A DNA stretch of 64,000 nt from Chryseobacterium hagamense (GCF_007991455.1 NZ_BJYJ01000002.1:124001-188000), one strand, 5' to 3'; counted from the stretch's first letter, positions 9,364-18,491 are shown. A program made the numbers and translations. Notes: a model not told the origin generated them from the sequence alone.

Positions 9364-10286
9364 CTCTTTAGGTATTGATTTCTGATCTGGTGTTTCGCTA
9401 ATTTATATTTAAAAATTAAATAAGGATAAAAGAACGGCCTTAAATGCAGGAATAAATGCAGTAAAGATACAGATTGTTTATAAAATTCGTTGTAGATCCA
9501 GAAATGTTTCCTGTCGAAAGAGAATCTCTCATTAATGCTCCTGTAAATAAACAGTAAGACGTTAAGGTATTCGGAATATTTTCTGTAATTTTTCTTTAAA
9601 GGGTTTACAGTGCGTGTTGTATTTGGGTGGAATCTGAAATGATTTAGGGTTTTACTGCTAAAGCAGATATCGCTTTTAACCAGGATTTTCGTCCAGAACA
9701 TCCAGTCTCCGGCATAAAACATATTTTTGATTTCCGAGAAATCAAATGCTTCTTTCCTGAAAATACATGCACTGGCATTAGGAATGGTGTTCCGGTATTT
9801 CAAAATGGTTTTAATCTCATCAATTCCGTTATTACAATAATCTTGTTTCCATTTGTGGGCATCCAGGTCATCCGGCCAGAAAACATCATGATAGCTGCCG
9901 TGTTCATCGACGTTATTTGACCGGCAGTAGACCAGGCCCAGATTTTCGTTCTGTGAAAAAAAAGGCATGAGGGTTTCTAAAAAAGTATTTTCGCAGAAAT
10001 CGTCGCTTTCCGCAATCCATATGTATTTGCCTTTTGCCAGGGCAATCCCCTTTTCCCATTGGGCAAAAGCGCTTCCTGAATTTTCTTTATTAAAAACCGT
10101 ATGGGAAACTTTAGGATGAGCGGCATACTTTCCTAAAATTTCGGTACTGTTATCTTGGGAGCAGTCGTCCAGGAATATGACCTCATAATCTTGGTAAGTT
10201 TGGCCAAAAATGCTATCTAGTCGCTGCCGTAGAAATTTAGCATGGTTGTAATTAGGAAGAATGATTGAAACTTTTGGATTCATCAA
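9360..10286 (-). CDS. Glycosyltransferase family 2
   Basis: A 308-residue GT2 with VSIILPNYNHAKFL at the start, FLDDCSQDNST, and WIAESDDFCEN as the acidic site near residue 95. NASACIFRKEAF and GDWMFWTKILV match the acceptor-side helix common in chondroitin-polymerase-like GT2 proteins. It belongs to a different subfamily from its EGDDYW neighbours. It overlaps the upstream gene by four bases and the downstream GT8-like gene by four bases, so three transferases are tightly coupled. Confidence 0.88.
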   Translation of the reverse strand: MMNPKVSIILPNYNHAKFLRQRLDSIFGQTYQDYEVIFLDDCSQDNSTEILGKYAAHPKVSHTVFNKENSGSAFAQWEKGIALAKGKYIWIAESDDFCENTFLETLMPFFSQNENLGLVYCRSNNVDEHGSYHDVFWPDDLDAHKWKQDYCNNGIDEIKTILKYRNTIPNASACIFRKEAFDFSEIKNMFYAGDWMFWTKILVKSDICFSSKTLNHFRFHPNTTRTVNPLKKNYRKYSEYLNVLLFIYRSINERFSFDRKHFWIYNEFYKQSVSLLHLFLHLRPFFYPYLIFKYKLAKHQIRNQYLKR

Positions 10287-11173
10287 AATACTTTTTTTAT
10301 AGTCATTTTGAGTAGTTTTGAAAAACTTAAATCATTATAATATTTGTAAATATGTTGGTTAATTAATGAAAGGTAACTAGGATAAACAGACGACATAAAT
10401 CGAATAGAACTATTATAAAATGACTGCTGTAAGCCATTCCTTATTTCAGGATTTTCTACATTCATAATAATAACAGCCAACGATTTCATCCATTTGAGTT
10501 CCATTTGTTCCTTATCTTGAGAACTCCATATTCCAATTCCGGACCTATATATTGCCATGTTATCAGGAAGATATTTTATTTTTCCTTTTTCCGCGGCGCA
10601 AAGCCAAATAATATAGTCTCCTATATAGGCATCCTTGATCCAATCCGGAATAGAAATTGAATTTCTGAATATTACACTTGGTGTATGCATGAAGTTTCCA
10701 CTAAATAAATCTGATAAAGTAAATGTTTTTTCATGTGCATCTGATTTTGTATAACTTGAAACTTTTATTTCTCCGTTGGGATAAAGTTCATCTGTTCTGT
10801 GAAAGCAAAGACTGTATTCTTTATTATTCTCCAAAAAATCTACTTGTTTTTGGAGTTTTAAAGGATTGGTCCAGTAGTCATCTCCTTCACAAATTGCAAT
10901 GTATTTTCCTTTTGCTTGTGCTATTGTCCATGCAAAGTTTGGTATGGCTCCCTTATTTTTACTCTGTCTTATATATTTTATCCAATGACCATTTGGATGA
11001 TCTACAATTATTTTTTCTATAATAGATTGTGTATTATCTGGAGAACAATCGTCAGAAATAACAAGTTCAATTTCATCATCAAAGTTTTGAGTTAAAATTC
11101 CATTTATACTTTCTTCAATATATTCTTCATGACCATAAGTGATCATTACAACACTTACTTTTGGCTTGCTCAT
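10283..11173 (-). CDS. Glycosyltransferase family 2 (EGDDYW-type, AT-rich gene)
   Basis: A 296-residue GT2: VSVVMITYGHEEYI, ISDDCSPDNTQ and CEGDDYWTNPLKLQKQ. It is closest in motif to the proteins at 4863 and 7448. The gene is visibly more AT-rich than the transferases further downstream in transcription order, and the same is true of the acyltransferase gene that overlaps its start by four bases. This suggests that this piece of the cluster was acquired separately. Cytoplasmic; donor unknown. Confidence 0.88.
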   Translation of the reverse strand: MSKPKVSVVMITYGHEEYIEESINGILTQNFDDEIELVISDDCSPDNTQSIIEKIIVDHPNGHWIKYIRQSKNKGAIPNFAWTIAQAKGKYIAICEGDDYWTNPLKLQKQVDFLENNKEYSLCFHRTDELYPNGEIKVSSYTKSDAHEKTFTLSDLFSGNFMHTPSVIFRNSISIPDWIKDAYIGDYIIWLCAAEKGKIKYLPDNMAIYRSGIGIWSSQDKEQMELKWMKSLAVIIMNVENPEIRNGLQQSFYNSSIRFMSSVYPSYLSLINQHIYKYYNDLSFSKLLKMTIKKVF

Positions 11174-11805
11174 GAGTTCTGTTTTATAATCTTTGAGGGT
11201 ATTCCTACAGCTGTACAGTTATCAGGTAAATCTTTTATGACTACTGTACCTGCACCTAAAATTACATTGTTTCCAATACTAATATCTGGAAGAATAATTG
11301 ATCCTGCACCTAATTGACAAAAATTGCCTATTGATGCTCTTCCTAATATTTTTACATCTGGAGAAATTTCTACAAAATCTCCAATTTTTACATCATGTGT
11401 AATTATAGAGTTATAATATATGATGGATGAACAACCAATGATTACATCATTGGAAATTTTTACTCCATCTAAGATATTTGTTCCTTCACCTATATTTACA
11501 TTATAGGATCCAATATCAGCTCTGGAGCTTATTGTAGATGTTACTACGCCTCCTACCTTTATAAACCTATCAAGTATTTTTTTTCTTAATAAAGGATTTC
11601 CTATTCCAATTGCGAATCTTTTATCAATTGTTAAAAAATATTTTTCAGCTTCTTCAATATTTTTTAAGATCGGAAATTGATCAAAAAGTGTAATACCAAC
11701 ATCTATATTTACATCATCATAAAATACAAGATTCTCCAAATCATTATTAATATGACATATTTCTAAAACTTCTTTGGCAAAACCTTTTGCACCTACAATT
11801 AACAT
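11170..11805 (-). CDS. Sugar O/N-acyltransferase, NeuD/PglD family
   Basis: A 211-residue left-handed beta-helix acyltransferase. The N-terminal ~75 residues form the small sugar-nucleotide binding Rossmann-like domain (LIVGAKGFAKEV). Residues ~95-205 carry hexapeptide repeats ([ILV]-G-x4, for example VNIGEGTNI, VIIGCSS, VKIGDFVEI, ASIGNFCQL, ISIGNNVIL) with the conserved ITHDVKIGD segment, which normally contains the catalytic His. The family transfers acetyl or another acyl group from CoA (or ACP) to an amino or hydroxyl group of a UDP- or dTDP-sugar. The aminotransferase gene lies three bases upstream, so the natural reading is amino-sugar formation followed by N-acylation. Hand counts of two 60-base lines gave 27-32% GC. 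Confidence 0.85.
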   Translation of the reverse strand: MLIVGAKGFAKEVLEICHINNDLENLVFYDDVNIDVGITLFDQFPILKNIEEAEKYFLTIDKRFAIGIGNPLLRKKILDRFIKVGGVVTSTISSRADIGSYNVNIGEGTNILDGVKISNDVIIGCSSIIYYNSIITHDVKIGDFVEISPDVKILGRASIGNFCQLGAGSIILPDISIGNNVILGAGTVVIKDLPDNCTAVGIPSKIIKQNS

Positions 11806-11808
11806 AAT

Positions 11809-12891
11809 TTAATTATTTTGAATTCTCAACATTGTTCTTGCAATAAGCTCTACTTCTTCAAAAGTTAAATCATAGTAAAAAGGCAGACACATAACCCTTT
11901 TAGCAATATCATCAGTAACTAACATTTCTACCTTTGATAAATAAGGTAGTGATACAGCAAGGCTTGGATAAAAGTAACGTCTTGTGAAAATTTCTTGTTT
12001 ATCCATTTCGGTCTTTAATTTCAGAAGAAGTTCTTCACTTTCTAAAACGATAGGGTAATAAGCATTATTATTATTTGCATGAGAATGCCAAACAGGTTTT
12101 ACGGCTTTTAAATTTTTCAGTTTTTCATCATATAAATCAGCAAGAGCTTTTCTTTTTTGAAATATATCTGAGATATATCTAAGATTTACAAGTCCCATAG
12201 CCGCATGAAATTCAGAATTTTTTCCGTTAAGTCCTAATTCTGCAAATGAATCAAATCCTGAAATTCCGAAGTTTCTGATGTATGCTAACTTTTTTAAAAG
12301 ATCAGAATCTTTTGTGATAACTAATCCTCCCTCCACGGAATGGTAAAGTTTGGTAGCATGTAGGGAGCAGGTTGAAATATCGCCGTATTCGAAGATTGAT
12401 TTTCCGTTTATTTCCACCCCGAAAGCATGCGCTGCATCATAAATTACCTTTAGATTATGTTTTTTGGCAATACGGTCGATCGCTTCGACATCACAAGGGT
12501 TTCCGTAGACATGAGTTGCCAGGATAGCAGTGGTATTTGCGGTAATTGCTTCTTCTATTTTAGAAGGATCTATATTTAAGGAGGTCGGGTCGATATCTGC
12601 AAAAACAGGTGTACATCCTTCCCAGACGATGGAACTGGTGGTAGCAATAAAGGAAAAAGGAGTCGTGATCACCTCCCCTTTAATATCCAGGGCTTTCAAT
12701 GCCATCTGCATGGCTACTGTTCCGTTCGTCACGAAGAGTAGATGGCTAACCCTCAAATGGTCTTTCAGCTCCATTTCCAACTGGCTGGCCAAAGGACCCA
12801 TATTGGTAAGCCAGTTTCTTTTCCAGATGCCATCCAGATATTGTTGATATTCTTCCTGAGGCGGAAGAAAGGGTTGGGTTACGGGAATCAT
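11809..12891 (-). CDS. DegT/DnrJ/EryC1/StrS sugar aminotransferase
   Basis: A 360-residue PLP enzyme of the DegT family. TNGTVAMQMAL (PLP phosphate region), DAAHAFGVEING (Asp contacting the PLP ring) and SLHATKLYHSVEGG, whose Lys is the predicted PLP Schiff-base residue, are all present. These enzymes transaminate keto-sugar nucleotides. With rmlA and rmlB in the same operon, the substrate is probably dTDP-4-keto-6-deoxy-glucose, giving a 4-amino-4,6-dideoxyhexose (VioA/WecE-like); a 3-amino product cannot be excluded. Odd feature: the part of the gene encoding the C-terminal half (11,809 to about 12,300) is around 23-35% GC per 60 bases, while the N-terminal coding half is mostly 40-50%. Confidence 0.9.
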   Translation of the reverse strand: MIPVTQPFLPPQEEYQQYLDGIWKRNWLTNMGPLASQLEMELKDHLRVSHLLFVTNGTVAMQMALKALDIKGEVITTPFSFIATTSSIVWEGCTPVFADIDPTSLNIDPSKIEEAITANTTAILATHVYGNPCDVEAIDRIAKKHNLKVIYDAAHAFGVEINGKSIFEYGDISTCSLHATKLYHSVEGGLVITKDSDLLKKLAYIRNFGISGFDSFAELGLNGKNSEFHAAMGLVNLRYISDIFQKRKALADLYDEKLKNLKAVKPVWHSHANNNNAYYPIVLESEELLLKLKTEMDKQEIFTRRYFYPSLAVSLPYLSKVEMLVTDDIAKRVMCLPFYYDLTFEEVELIARTMLRIQNN

Positions 12892-12899
12892 AATAAATT

Positions 12900-14096
12900 T
12901 TAATGCAAAGTTATGATATTTTCGCTCTCTAATTCAAATGGAATCCATTGTTCTTTTTCGCCACCTACAGTAAACTCAAGAATATTGTTAATACGAATAT
13001 GAGGAGATTCTGTTGACGGATCATAAAGTCCCAAATCCAGAATATATTTTCCTAATGTAAAAAGAGGATTTTTGACAGTGGTTTTGTAAATTATTTTTGA
13101 TCCTTTACTGATATTATCTTTATACTCTTTAACAGTTATGCCTGCAATTGGTTTTTGTTCTTTATCCTTAAATTCAAGATATAGTACGGGTAATCTGTCA
13201 ATAGTAGTATTGGCCTCAAATTCAAATGTTAAATTGAAGTCCTGATGGCGATGAATTTCATTATTTAAAAGATCAGTCTGAAAAGAAACTAATTTAAAAA
13301 TCTGATTATCGTATACCTTATTTTGATTATTATTTGAAAATTTATTATAGTAAAGCTGTATTCCTTTTCCGATTTCTTTTCCGCAATATTCGACTCTTCC
13401 ATGATCCATTAAGATTATTTCATTACATATCCTGGATATCATAGGCATACTATGAGAAACAAAAATAACAGCAGTATGGGGAAGTAATTCATCTATTTTA
13501 CTGAAACATTTTAAAACAAAACCCAAATCTCCAACCGCCAGCACTTCATCAATTATCAGAATATCTGGTTCAAGATGGGCGGCAATTGCAAAGCCTAAAC
13601 GAACTTTCATTCCAGATGAGTAATTTTGTACAGGAGTATCTATGAATTCCTTAATTTCAGAAAAATCAATGATCGAATTCATTTTTTCTTCAACCTCTTT
13701 TTTGGTAAATCCTAAGATTGATGCATTATTATAAATATTTTCCCGGCCGGTAAGGATAGGGTTAAAGCCTGCTCCTAATTCGATCAAAGCTCCGATCTTA
13801 CCTTTCATAACGATCTGTCCTTTGTCCGGGTTGTAAAGCCCATTTAAAATTTTTAGAAGTGTAGACTTTCCTGCTCCATTGTGTCCTATGAGTCCAATGC
13901 ATTCTCCTCTGCGAAGCTCAAAACTAACATCATAAACGGCCCAGAATTCATGAGGACGCAAATTTTTGTCTACAGATAGTCCAAAAGTACTTCTAATAAT
14001 ATCCAAAGCCCCATATTTCAGAGAACTTTTAAGATTCCTGCTGAATTTTTTTGAAATATTTTTTACAGAAACTAATATTTCTTTATCCTTTTTCAT
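12900..14096 (-). CDS. Polysaccharide ABC exporter ATPase with C-terminal glycan-binding domain (Wzt-like)
   Basis: A 398-residue ATPase. Residues ~1-245 are the nucleotide-binding domain: GHNGAGKSTLLKILNG (Walker A), NYSSGMKVRLGFAIA (ABC signature) and ILIIDEVLAVGD (Walker B). The last ~145 residues form an added beta-rich domain like that of O-antigen Wzt proteins, which recognises the finished, often capped, glycan before export. It partners with the permease encoded immediately upstream (1-base overlap). The extension is a sign of glycan-specific export rather than teichoic-acid-type export without proofreading. This fits the absence of Wzx/Wzy genes in the window. Confidence 0.92.
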   Translation of the reverse strand: MKKDKEILVSVKNISKKFSRNLKSSLKYGALDIIRSTFGLSVDKNLRPHEFWAVYDVSFELRRGECIGLIGHNGAGKSTLLKILNGLYNPDKGQIVMKGKIGALIELGAGFNPILTGRENIYNNASILGFTKKEVEEKMNSIIDFSEIKEFIDTPVQNYSSGMKVRLGFAIAAHLEPDILIIDEVLAVGDLGFVLKCFSKIDELLPHTAVIFVSHSMPMISRICNEIILMDHGRVEYCGKEIGKGIQLYYNKFSNNNQNKVYDNQIFKLVSFQTDLLNNEIHRHQDFNLTFEFEANTTIDRLPVLYLEFKDKEQKPIAGITVKEYKDNISKGSKIIYKTTVKNPLFTLGKYILDLGLYDPSTESPHIRINNILEFTVGGEKEQWIPFELESENIITLH

Positions 14097-14980
14097 TACC
14101 CGGCAATTTTTTCAATAATGATTGGCATTGATTTTCTGAAAATAACTAATCCTATTAGTAAAAATAATAAACTTAAAACTGTTAAGCCTATTGTAAATAT
14201 CAATGATTGTGTTCCTATTCCGGTCAATGTATTTCTGGTATCATTAATCATATAAGTTAAGGGGTTCAGCTTAAATAGAAACTTAAAAATTCCTACAGTA
14301 GGAGCTGCATATACTATAGGAGTTACGTACATTAAAAAAGGAATACCTGTTGTTAAAACTTTACTTATGTCTGTGTAAATCAAGCCTAAAGGAGTTATTA
14401 AAAGACCTAAAGTAAAAGCAAAAATTATTAATGAAAAAATATAAAAAGGAAATAATATCAAATTCCAGGATGGACTAATCTGATAAATTATCAAAATAAT
14501 AATGACGGGAATCATTTTTATTATCAGATTGAATAGAGTAGTATATAATCCCTTCATTAAAAGGGATTCTTTTGGGAAATTTATTTTTGAAATAATTGAT
14601 TTTCCGGTCATGACCGAATTTATAGGACTTTGAATGGTTTCAGAAAAGATATTCCAAAGAGTAGTTCCCAAAATTACAAAAACGGGATATGGTATTCCTA
14701 TGGGAGTATTTACATTTACAACACCTGAACCATTTAAAAATAGCCATACAAGAGAGTTGATTAATACAGGTGCCAAAATCCAAAAGAAACCTAATAATGA
14801 CTGTCTGTGCTGAGCTTGTATATCTCTTTTGGTCATTTGAACAGCTAAAAAGTTGGATGATCGAATATCTTTATAAATAGATGTAAGTTCCTTAAAAAAA
14901 TGTGTTTTTTTATCAGATGTGTATACTACGGTTTTCAAAGTAGATTTTTTTTCAAATTTATAATAATTAATTGATTCCAA
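14096..14980 (-). CDS. Polysaccharide ABC exporter permease (Wzm-like, ABC-2 type)
   Basis: A 294-residue integral membrane protein of the ABC-2/TagG-Wzm family. An N-terminal amphipathic region with the ...RDIQAQHRQSLLGFFW motif precedes about six hydrophobic segments (near residues 67-85, 96-115, 145-170, 175-200, 210-230 and 260-285). It forms the membrane channel that moves lipid-linked polysaccharide to the periplasm with the adjacent ATPase. The gene is very AT-rich (hand counts of two 60-base lines gave 17% and 23% GC), unlike rmlA just upstream (45% in one line). It is separated from rmlA by 127 AT-rich bases. Confidence 0.92.
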   Translation of the reverse strand: MESINYYKFEKKSTLKTVVYTSDKKTHFFKELTSIYKDIRSSNFLAVQMTKRDIQAQHRQSLLGFFWILAPVLINSLVWLFLNGSGVVNVNTPIGIPYPVFVILGTTLWNIFSETIQSPINSVMTGKSIISKINFPKESLLMKGLYTTLFNLIIKMIPVIIILIIYQISPSWNLILFPFYIFSLIIFAFTLGLLITPLGLIYTDISKVLTTGIPFLMYVTPIVYAAPTVGIFKFLFKLNPLTYMINDTRNTLTGIGTQSLIFTIGLTVLSLLFLLIGLVIFRKSMPIIIEKIAG

Positions 14981-15037
14981 TTTTATACATTATAAAATAT
15001 TATTCATGTAAAAATAGGAAAATAATAATTTATATAT

Positions 15038-15069
15038 TTAATAGTTGTTATTATAGTAAAAACTATTAA
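15038..15069. repeat. AT-rich inverted repeat between rmlA and the exporter permease gene
   Basis: TTAATAGTT (15,038-15,046) and its exact complement AACTATTAA (15,061-15,069) flank a 14-base loop. It lies in the only sizeable gap between the dTDP-sugar genes and the ABC exporter genes. It could be an mRNA-processing or attenuating hairpin, but the stem is pure A/T apart from one G-C pair, so the element is weak. Confidence 0.35.
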
Positions 15070-15107
15070 TATAAATATCAATATTTGTTGATTTTATTAT
15101 AAATCTA

Positions 15108-15971
15108 TTATTTATTCACCAGTTGCTTCAGGTACTCACCATACCCGCTCTTGCCATATTTTGCTGCGGTTTCCAGGAGTTTTTCTTCGTTGATGAATTT
15201 ATTCCTGAAGGCAATTTCTTCAATACAGCCGATTTTGAATCCCTGTCTTTTCTCAATCACCCGTACAAACTCGGAAGCATCATTCAGCGAATCGAATGTT
15301 CCGGTATCGAGCCATGCCGTACCGCGGTCCAGTACACCTACTTCAAGTTTTCCGTTTTGGAGGTAGACATTATTCACGTCGGTAATTTCAAGTTCGCCTC
15401 TCGGGGAAGGCTGGATGTTTTTGGCAATCTCCACGACATCGTTATCATAGAAATATAATCCGGGAACGGCGTAATTGGATTTCGGCTGTACAGGCTTCTC
15501 CTCAATGGAAACAGCCTTGAAGGAGTCATCAAACTCTACTACGCCGTACCGCTCAGGATCCGAAACGTGATAAGCGAAAACCACGCCTCCTTGCGGATTG
15601 GTTTTGTTTTTAAGAAGGGTTCCCATTCCGGAACCATAGAAGATATTATCGCCTAGGACCAAAGCGGCTGCCTCATTTCCGATAAACCGGTCTCCCAGAA
15701 TAAAGGCCTGTGCCAGTCCGTCCGGGCTCGGCTGAACCATGTATTCGATGTTGCAGCCGATCTGCGAACCGTCGCCCAGCAACTTAATAAAGCCCGGCTG
15801 GTCATGCGGAGTGGTGATGATTAAAATATCTTTAATGCCCGCCAGCAATAAAGTAGATAACGGGTAATAAATCATTGGCTTGTCATACACGGGCATCAGC
15901 TGTTTGCTGACTGCGATGGTAAGAGGGTAAAGTCTCGTTCCGGAACCTCCGGCTAAAATGATACCTTTCAT
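15108..15971 (-). CDS. rmlA: Glucose-1-phosphate thymidylyltransferase
   Basis: 287 residues, normal length for Rml[19 protein letters not shown] is the nucleotide-binding signature with GTRL, and [21 protein letters not shown] and GLYFYDN are the other family landmarks. It makes dTDP-glucose from dTTP and glucose-1-phosphate in the cytoplasm, the first step to dTDP-deoxysugars. It is 15 bases downstream of rmlB in transcription order. RmlC and RmlD are not in this window, so its product probably feeds the local aminotransferase, although distant rhamnose genes cannot be excluded. Confidence 0.97.
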   Translation of the reverse strand: MKGIILAGGSGTRLYPLTIAVSKQLMPVYDKPMIYYPLSTLLLAGIKDILIITTPHDQPGFIKLLGDGSQIGCNIEYMVQPSPDGLAQAFILGDRFIGNEAAALVLGDNIFYGSGMGTLLKNKTNPQGGVVFAYHVSDPERYGVVEFDDSFKAVSIEEKPVQPKSNYAVPGLYFYDNDVVEIAKNIQPSPRGELEITDVNNVYLQNGKLEVGVLDRGTAWLDTGTFDSLNDASEFVRVIEKRQGFKIGCIEEIAFRNKFINEEKLLETAAKYGKSGYGEYLKQLVNK

Positions 15972-15986
15972 CTGTTTTGTGCTGTA

Positions 15987-17066
15987 TTAATTGTATTGTT
16001 TTTTGTAATATTTCTGATAATCTCCGCTGGTTACATGATCAAGCCACTCTTTATTATCAAGATACCAGTCAATGGTTTTACCGAGTCCTTCTTCAAAAGT
16101 AACAGATGGTTTCCATCCCAAGTCTTTGTTAAGTTTGGTCGCGTCAATTGCATAGCGCTTATCATGGCCCGGTCTGTCTTTTACAAAGGTAATCAGTTTT
16201 TCCGAATAGCCTTCCGGTCTTCCCAGTTTGGCGTCCATCTGCTTAATCAGTTCTTTAACAAGATCGATATTCTGCCATTCATTAAATCCGCCGATGTTGT
16301 AGGTTTCACCGGTCCGGGCTTCATTGAAGATCTGGTGGATTCCTTTAGCATGATCGATTACAAATAACCAGTCTCTGGTGTATCTTCCGTCGCCGTAGAT
16401 GGGCAGCGGCCTTTCATTGATGATATTGGAAATACAAAGAGGAATCAGCTTTTCAGGGAAATGGTTCGGCCCGTAATTGTTGGAGCAGTTGGAAATAATA
16501 AACGGCATTCCGTAGGTATTTCCGTATGCCCTGACCAAATGGTCGGAGGCCGCTTTGGAGGCCGAGTACGGCGACTGTGGATCGTAGGCGGTTGTTTCAA
16601 GGAAGAATCCGGTTTCTCCAAGGCTTCCGTAGACTTCATCGGTGGAAACGTGATAGAACAGGTTAGTTCTCTTTTCATCAGGGAATCTTCCGTGGGTATG
16701 ATCAGGATTCAGAGTCCAGAACTCTTTACAGAGATTCAGGAGATTGGCGGTCCCGTTGACGTTGGTATTGATGAATGCCATCGGATCCGTAATGCTCCGG
16801 TCTACATGGCTCTCTGCAGCAAGGTGCACTACTGCATCCGGATTGTATTTTTCGAATATTGCTCTTAATTCCTCAGGTTTGGTAATGTCTGCTTTTTCGA
16901 AAACATAATTCGGCTCATTTTCAATGTCCGTCAGATTTTCCAGGTTTCCGGCATATGTAAGCGCATCAAGATTGATGATGGTTGTATCAGGATTGTTTTT
17001 CACAAATTCTCTTACGACGTGCGAACCGATAAAGCCCGCTCCCCCGGTGATGATTATATTTTTCAT
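15987..17066 (-). CDS. rmlB: dTDP-glucose 4,6-dehydratase
   Basis: A 359-residue extended SDR. GGAGFIGSHV (NAD-binding Rossmann loop), HLAAESHVDRS, STDEVYGSLG (Thr-Asp-Glu catalytic triad of RmlB) and YSASKAASDHLV (Y-x3-K) are all intact. It converts dTDP-glucose to dTDP-4-keto-6-deoxyglucose. It lies 4 bases from the ugd stop and 15 bases from rmlA, within one transcription unit. Composition resembles the housekeeping genes rather than the AT-rich exporter genes. Confidence 0.97.
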   Translation of the reverse strand: MKNIIITGGAGFIGSHVVREFVKNNPDTTIINLDALTYAGNLENLTDIENEPNYVFEKADITKPEELRAIFEKYNPDAVVHLAAESHVDRSITDPMAFINTNVNGTANLLNLCKEFWTLNPDHTHGRFPDEKRTNLFYHVSTDEVYGSLGETGFFLETTAYDPQSPYSASKAASDHLVRAYGNTYGMPFIISNCSNNYGPNHFPEKLIPLCISNIINERPLPIYGDGRYTRDWLFVIDHAKGIHQIFNEARTGETYNIGGFNEWQNIDLVKELIKQMDAKLGRPEGYSEKLITFVKDRPGHDKRYAIDATKLNKDLGWKPSVTFEEGLGKTIDWYLDNKEWLDHVTSGDYQKYYKKQYN

Positions 17067-17070
17067 TTGA

Positions 17071-18384
17071 TTAATTTAAAATTGTTTTACGTCCGATGCT
17101 CTTGTAATAAAAACCGTTCTGTTCAGGAATTTCAAGAGGGTACATGTTTCTTCCGTCGAAAATGGCCTTCCCGTTCATTTTCTGAGCCATCAGCTCAAAA
17201 TTCGGGTTTTTAAATTCGGGCCATTCCGTAGCAATCAGTAAAGCATCTGCGTTTTCCAGTGCTTCATACATGCTTTTGGCATATTGGATCTGATCTCCCA
17301 ACAGTTTTCTAACGTTGTTTTCAGCAATTGCATCATAGGCGACAATATTCGCCCCTTTTTTCAGCAGAAGGGCAATGTTGTCGAGCGAAGAAGCTTCCCG
17401 GATGTCATCGGTATTGGCTTTAAAGGCCAGCCCCCATACGGCAATGGTTTTTCCTGCTACATTTCCGCCGAAATATTTTTCGATTTCCGAAACAAGAATT
17501 ACCTTTTGGGTAAGATTTACGTTTTCCGTAGCTTCCAGGATCTGAAAATTGAAGTCTTCCTGCTTTCCGGATTTTATAAGTGCTTTTACATCTTTAGGAA
17601 AACAGCTTCCTCCGTATCCGATGCCCGGAAACAGGAACCGCTGGCCGATCCGGTCATCACTTCCCATGCCCAGTCTCACTTTATCCACGTCGGCCCCCAC
17701 TTTCTCGCAGTAGTTGGCAATTTCGTTCATAAAGGTAATTTTTACTGCTAAGAAGGAATTAGCGGCATATTTCGTAAGCTCGGACGATTTTTCGTCCATA
17801 AAAATAATCGGGATTCCGGTGTTGGTAAAAGGCTGGTAAATTTTAGCCATAACATCCTTGGCTTTATCGGAACTTGAACCCACTATTACTCTTGCGGGAT
17901 TCATGGAATCTTCCACAGCAAATCCTTCTCTTAAAAATTCAGGGTTGGAAACCACATCAAACGGGATCTGGGTTTTGGAAGCAATCACTTCCCGTACTTT
18001 ATCTGCCGTACCTACAGGAACCGTGCTTTTATTAACGATTACCTTATATTCGGTCATCAGTTCCCCAATGTCATTGGCTACTTTCAGCACGTAGGATAAA
18101 TCTGCGGATCCGTCTCCTCCTGGAGGGGTTGGCAGGGCGAGGTATATTACTTCGCTTTTATCCAGTGCTTCTTTTAAATTGGTGGTAAAAAACAATCGCT
18201 CCGCCTGAATGTTCCGTAAGAACATTTCTTCAAGATTCGGCTCATAGATGGGAACTATGCCGTTTTTCATGCCTTCTACTTTTTTTTCATCAATATCTAC
18301 ACAGTATACTGAATTACCAAGCTCTGCCAGTGTGGTTCCTGTAACCAAACCTACGTAGCCGGTGCCTACAATAGTAATGTTCAA
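17071..18384 (-). CDS. ugd: UDP-glucose 6-dehydrogenase
   Basis: A 437-residue UDP-glucose/GDP-mannose dehydrogenase family member. MNITIVGTGYVGLVTGTTLA is the N-terminal NAD-binding site. The central part has NPEFLREGFAV, and GGSCFPKDVKAL holds the catalytic Cys near residue 260. The C-terminal UDP-binding domain has VWGLAFKANTDDIREA. It oxidises UDP-glucose to UDP-glucuronate, a likely building block for the glycan and a possible substrate for amidation by the asnB-like enzyme. It is the first gene of the minus-strand locus; 106 bases separate it from the divergent rimP promoter. Confidence 0.94.
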   Translation of the reverse strand: MNITIVGTGYVGLVTGTTLAELGNSVYCVDIDEKKVEGMKNGIVPIYEPNLEEMFLRNIQAERLFFTTNLKEALDKSEVIYLALPTPPGGDGSADLSYVLKVANDIGELMTEYKVIVNKSTVPVGTADKVREVIASKTQIPFDVVSNPEFLREGFAVEDSMNPARVIVGSSSDKAKDVMAKIYQPFTNTGIPIIFMDEKSSELTKYAANSFLAVKITFMNEIANYCEKVGADVDKVRLGMGSDDRIGQRFLFPGIGYGGSCFPKDVKALIKSGKQEDFNFQILEATENVNLTQKVILVSEIEKYFGGNVAGKTIAVWGLAFKANTDDIREASSLDNIALLLKKGANIVAYDAIAENNVRKLLGDQIQYAKSMYEALENADALLIATEWPEFKNPNFELMAQKMNGKAIFDGRNMYPLEIPEQNGFYYKSIGRKTILN

Positions 18385-18409
18385 AATATATGTTTTTAAA
18401 ATTAAGACA

Positions 18410-18417
18410 CAAAAGTA
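18410..18417 (-). promoter_or_regulatory. Possible -7 element for the ugd-led polysaccharide operon
   Basis: The minus strand reads TACTTTTG here, matching the Bacteroidetes TAnnTTTG -7 element, 26 bases before the ugd start. I find no TTG at the expected ~19-base distance upstream, so the call is weak. Confidence 0.4.
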
Positions 18418-18491
18418 ATAAAAATACCATCATCTAAACCTTTAAATTGATGCAAATGCAAATTAACTTATCGCGTTGATAATAAGATATT

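Noticed and set aside
15038..15069. Rho-independent terminator between rmlA and the exporter genes
   Set aside because: The stem is almost all A/T and no clear U-run follows on the minus strand, so I list it only as a weak inverted repeat.
15108..17066. Complete dTDP-rhamnose pathway
   Set aside because: Only rmlA and rmlB are present; rmlC and rmlD are not found in the window.
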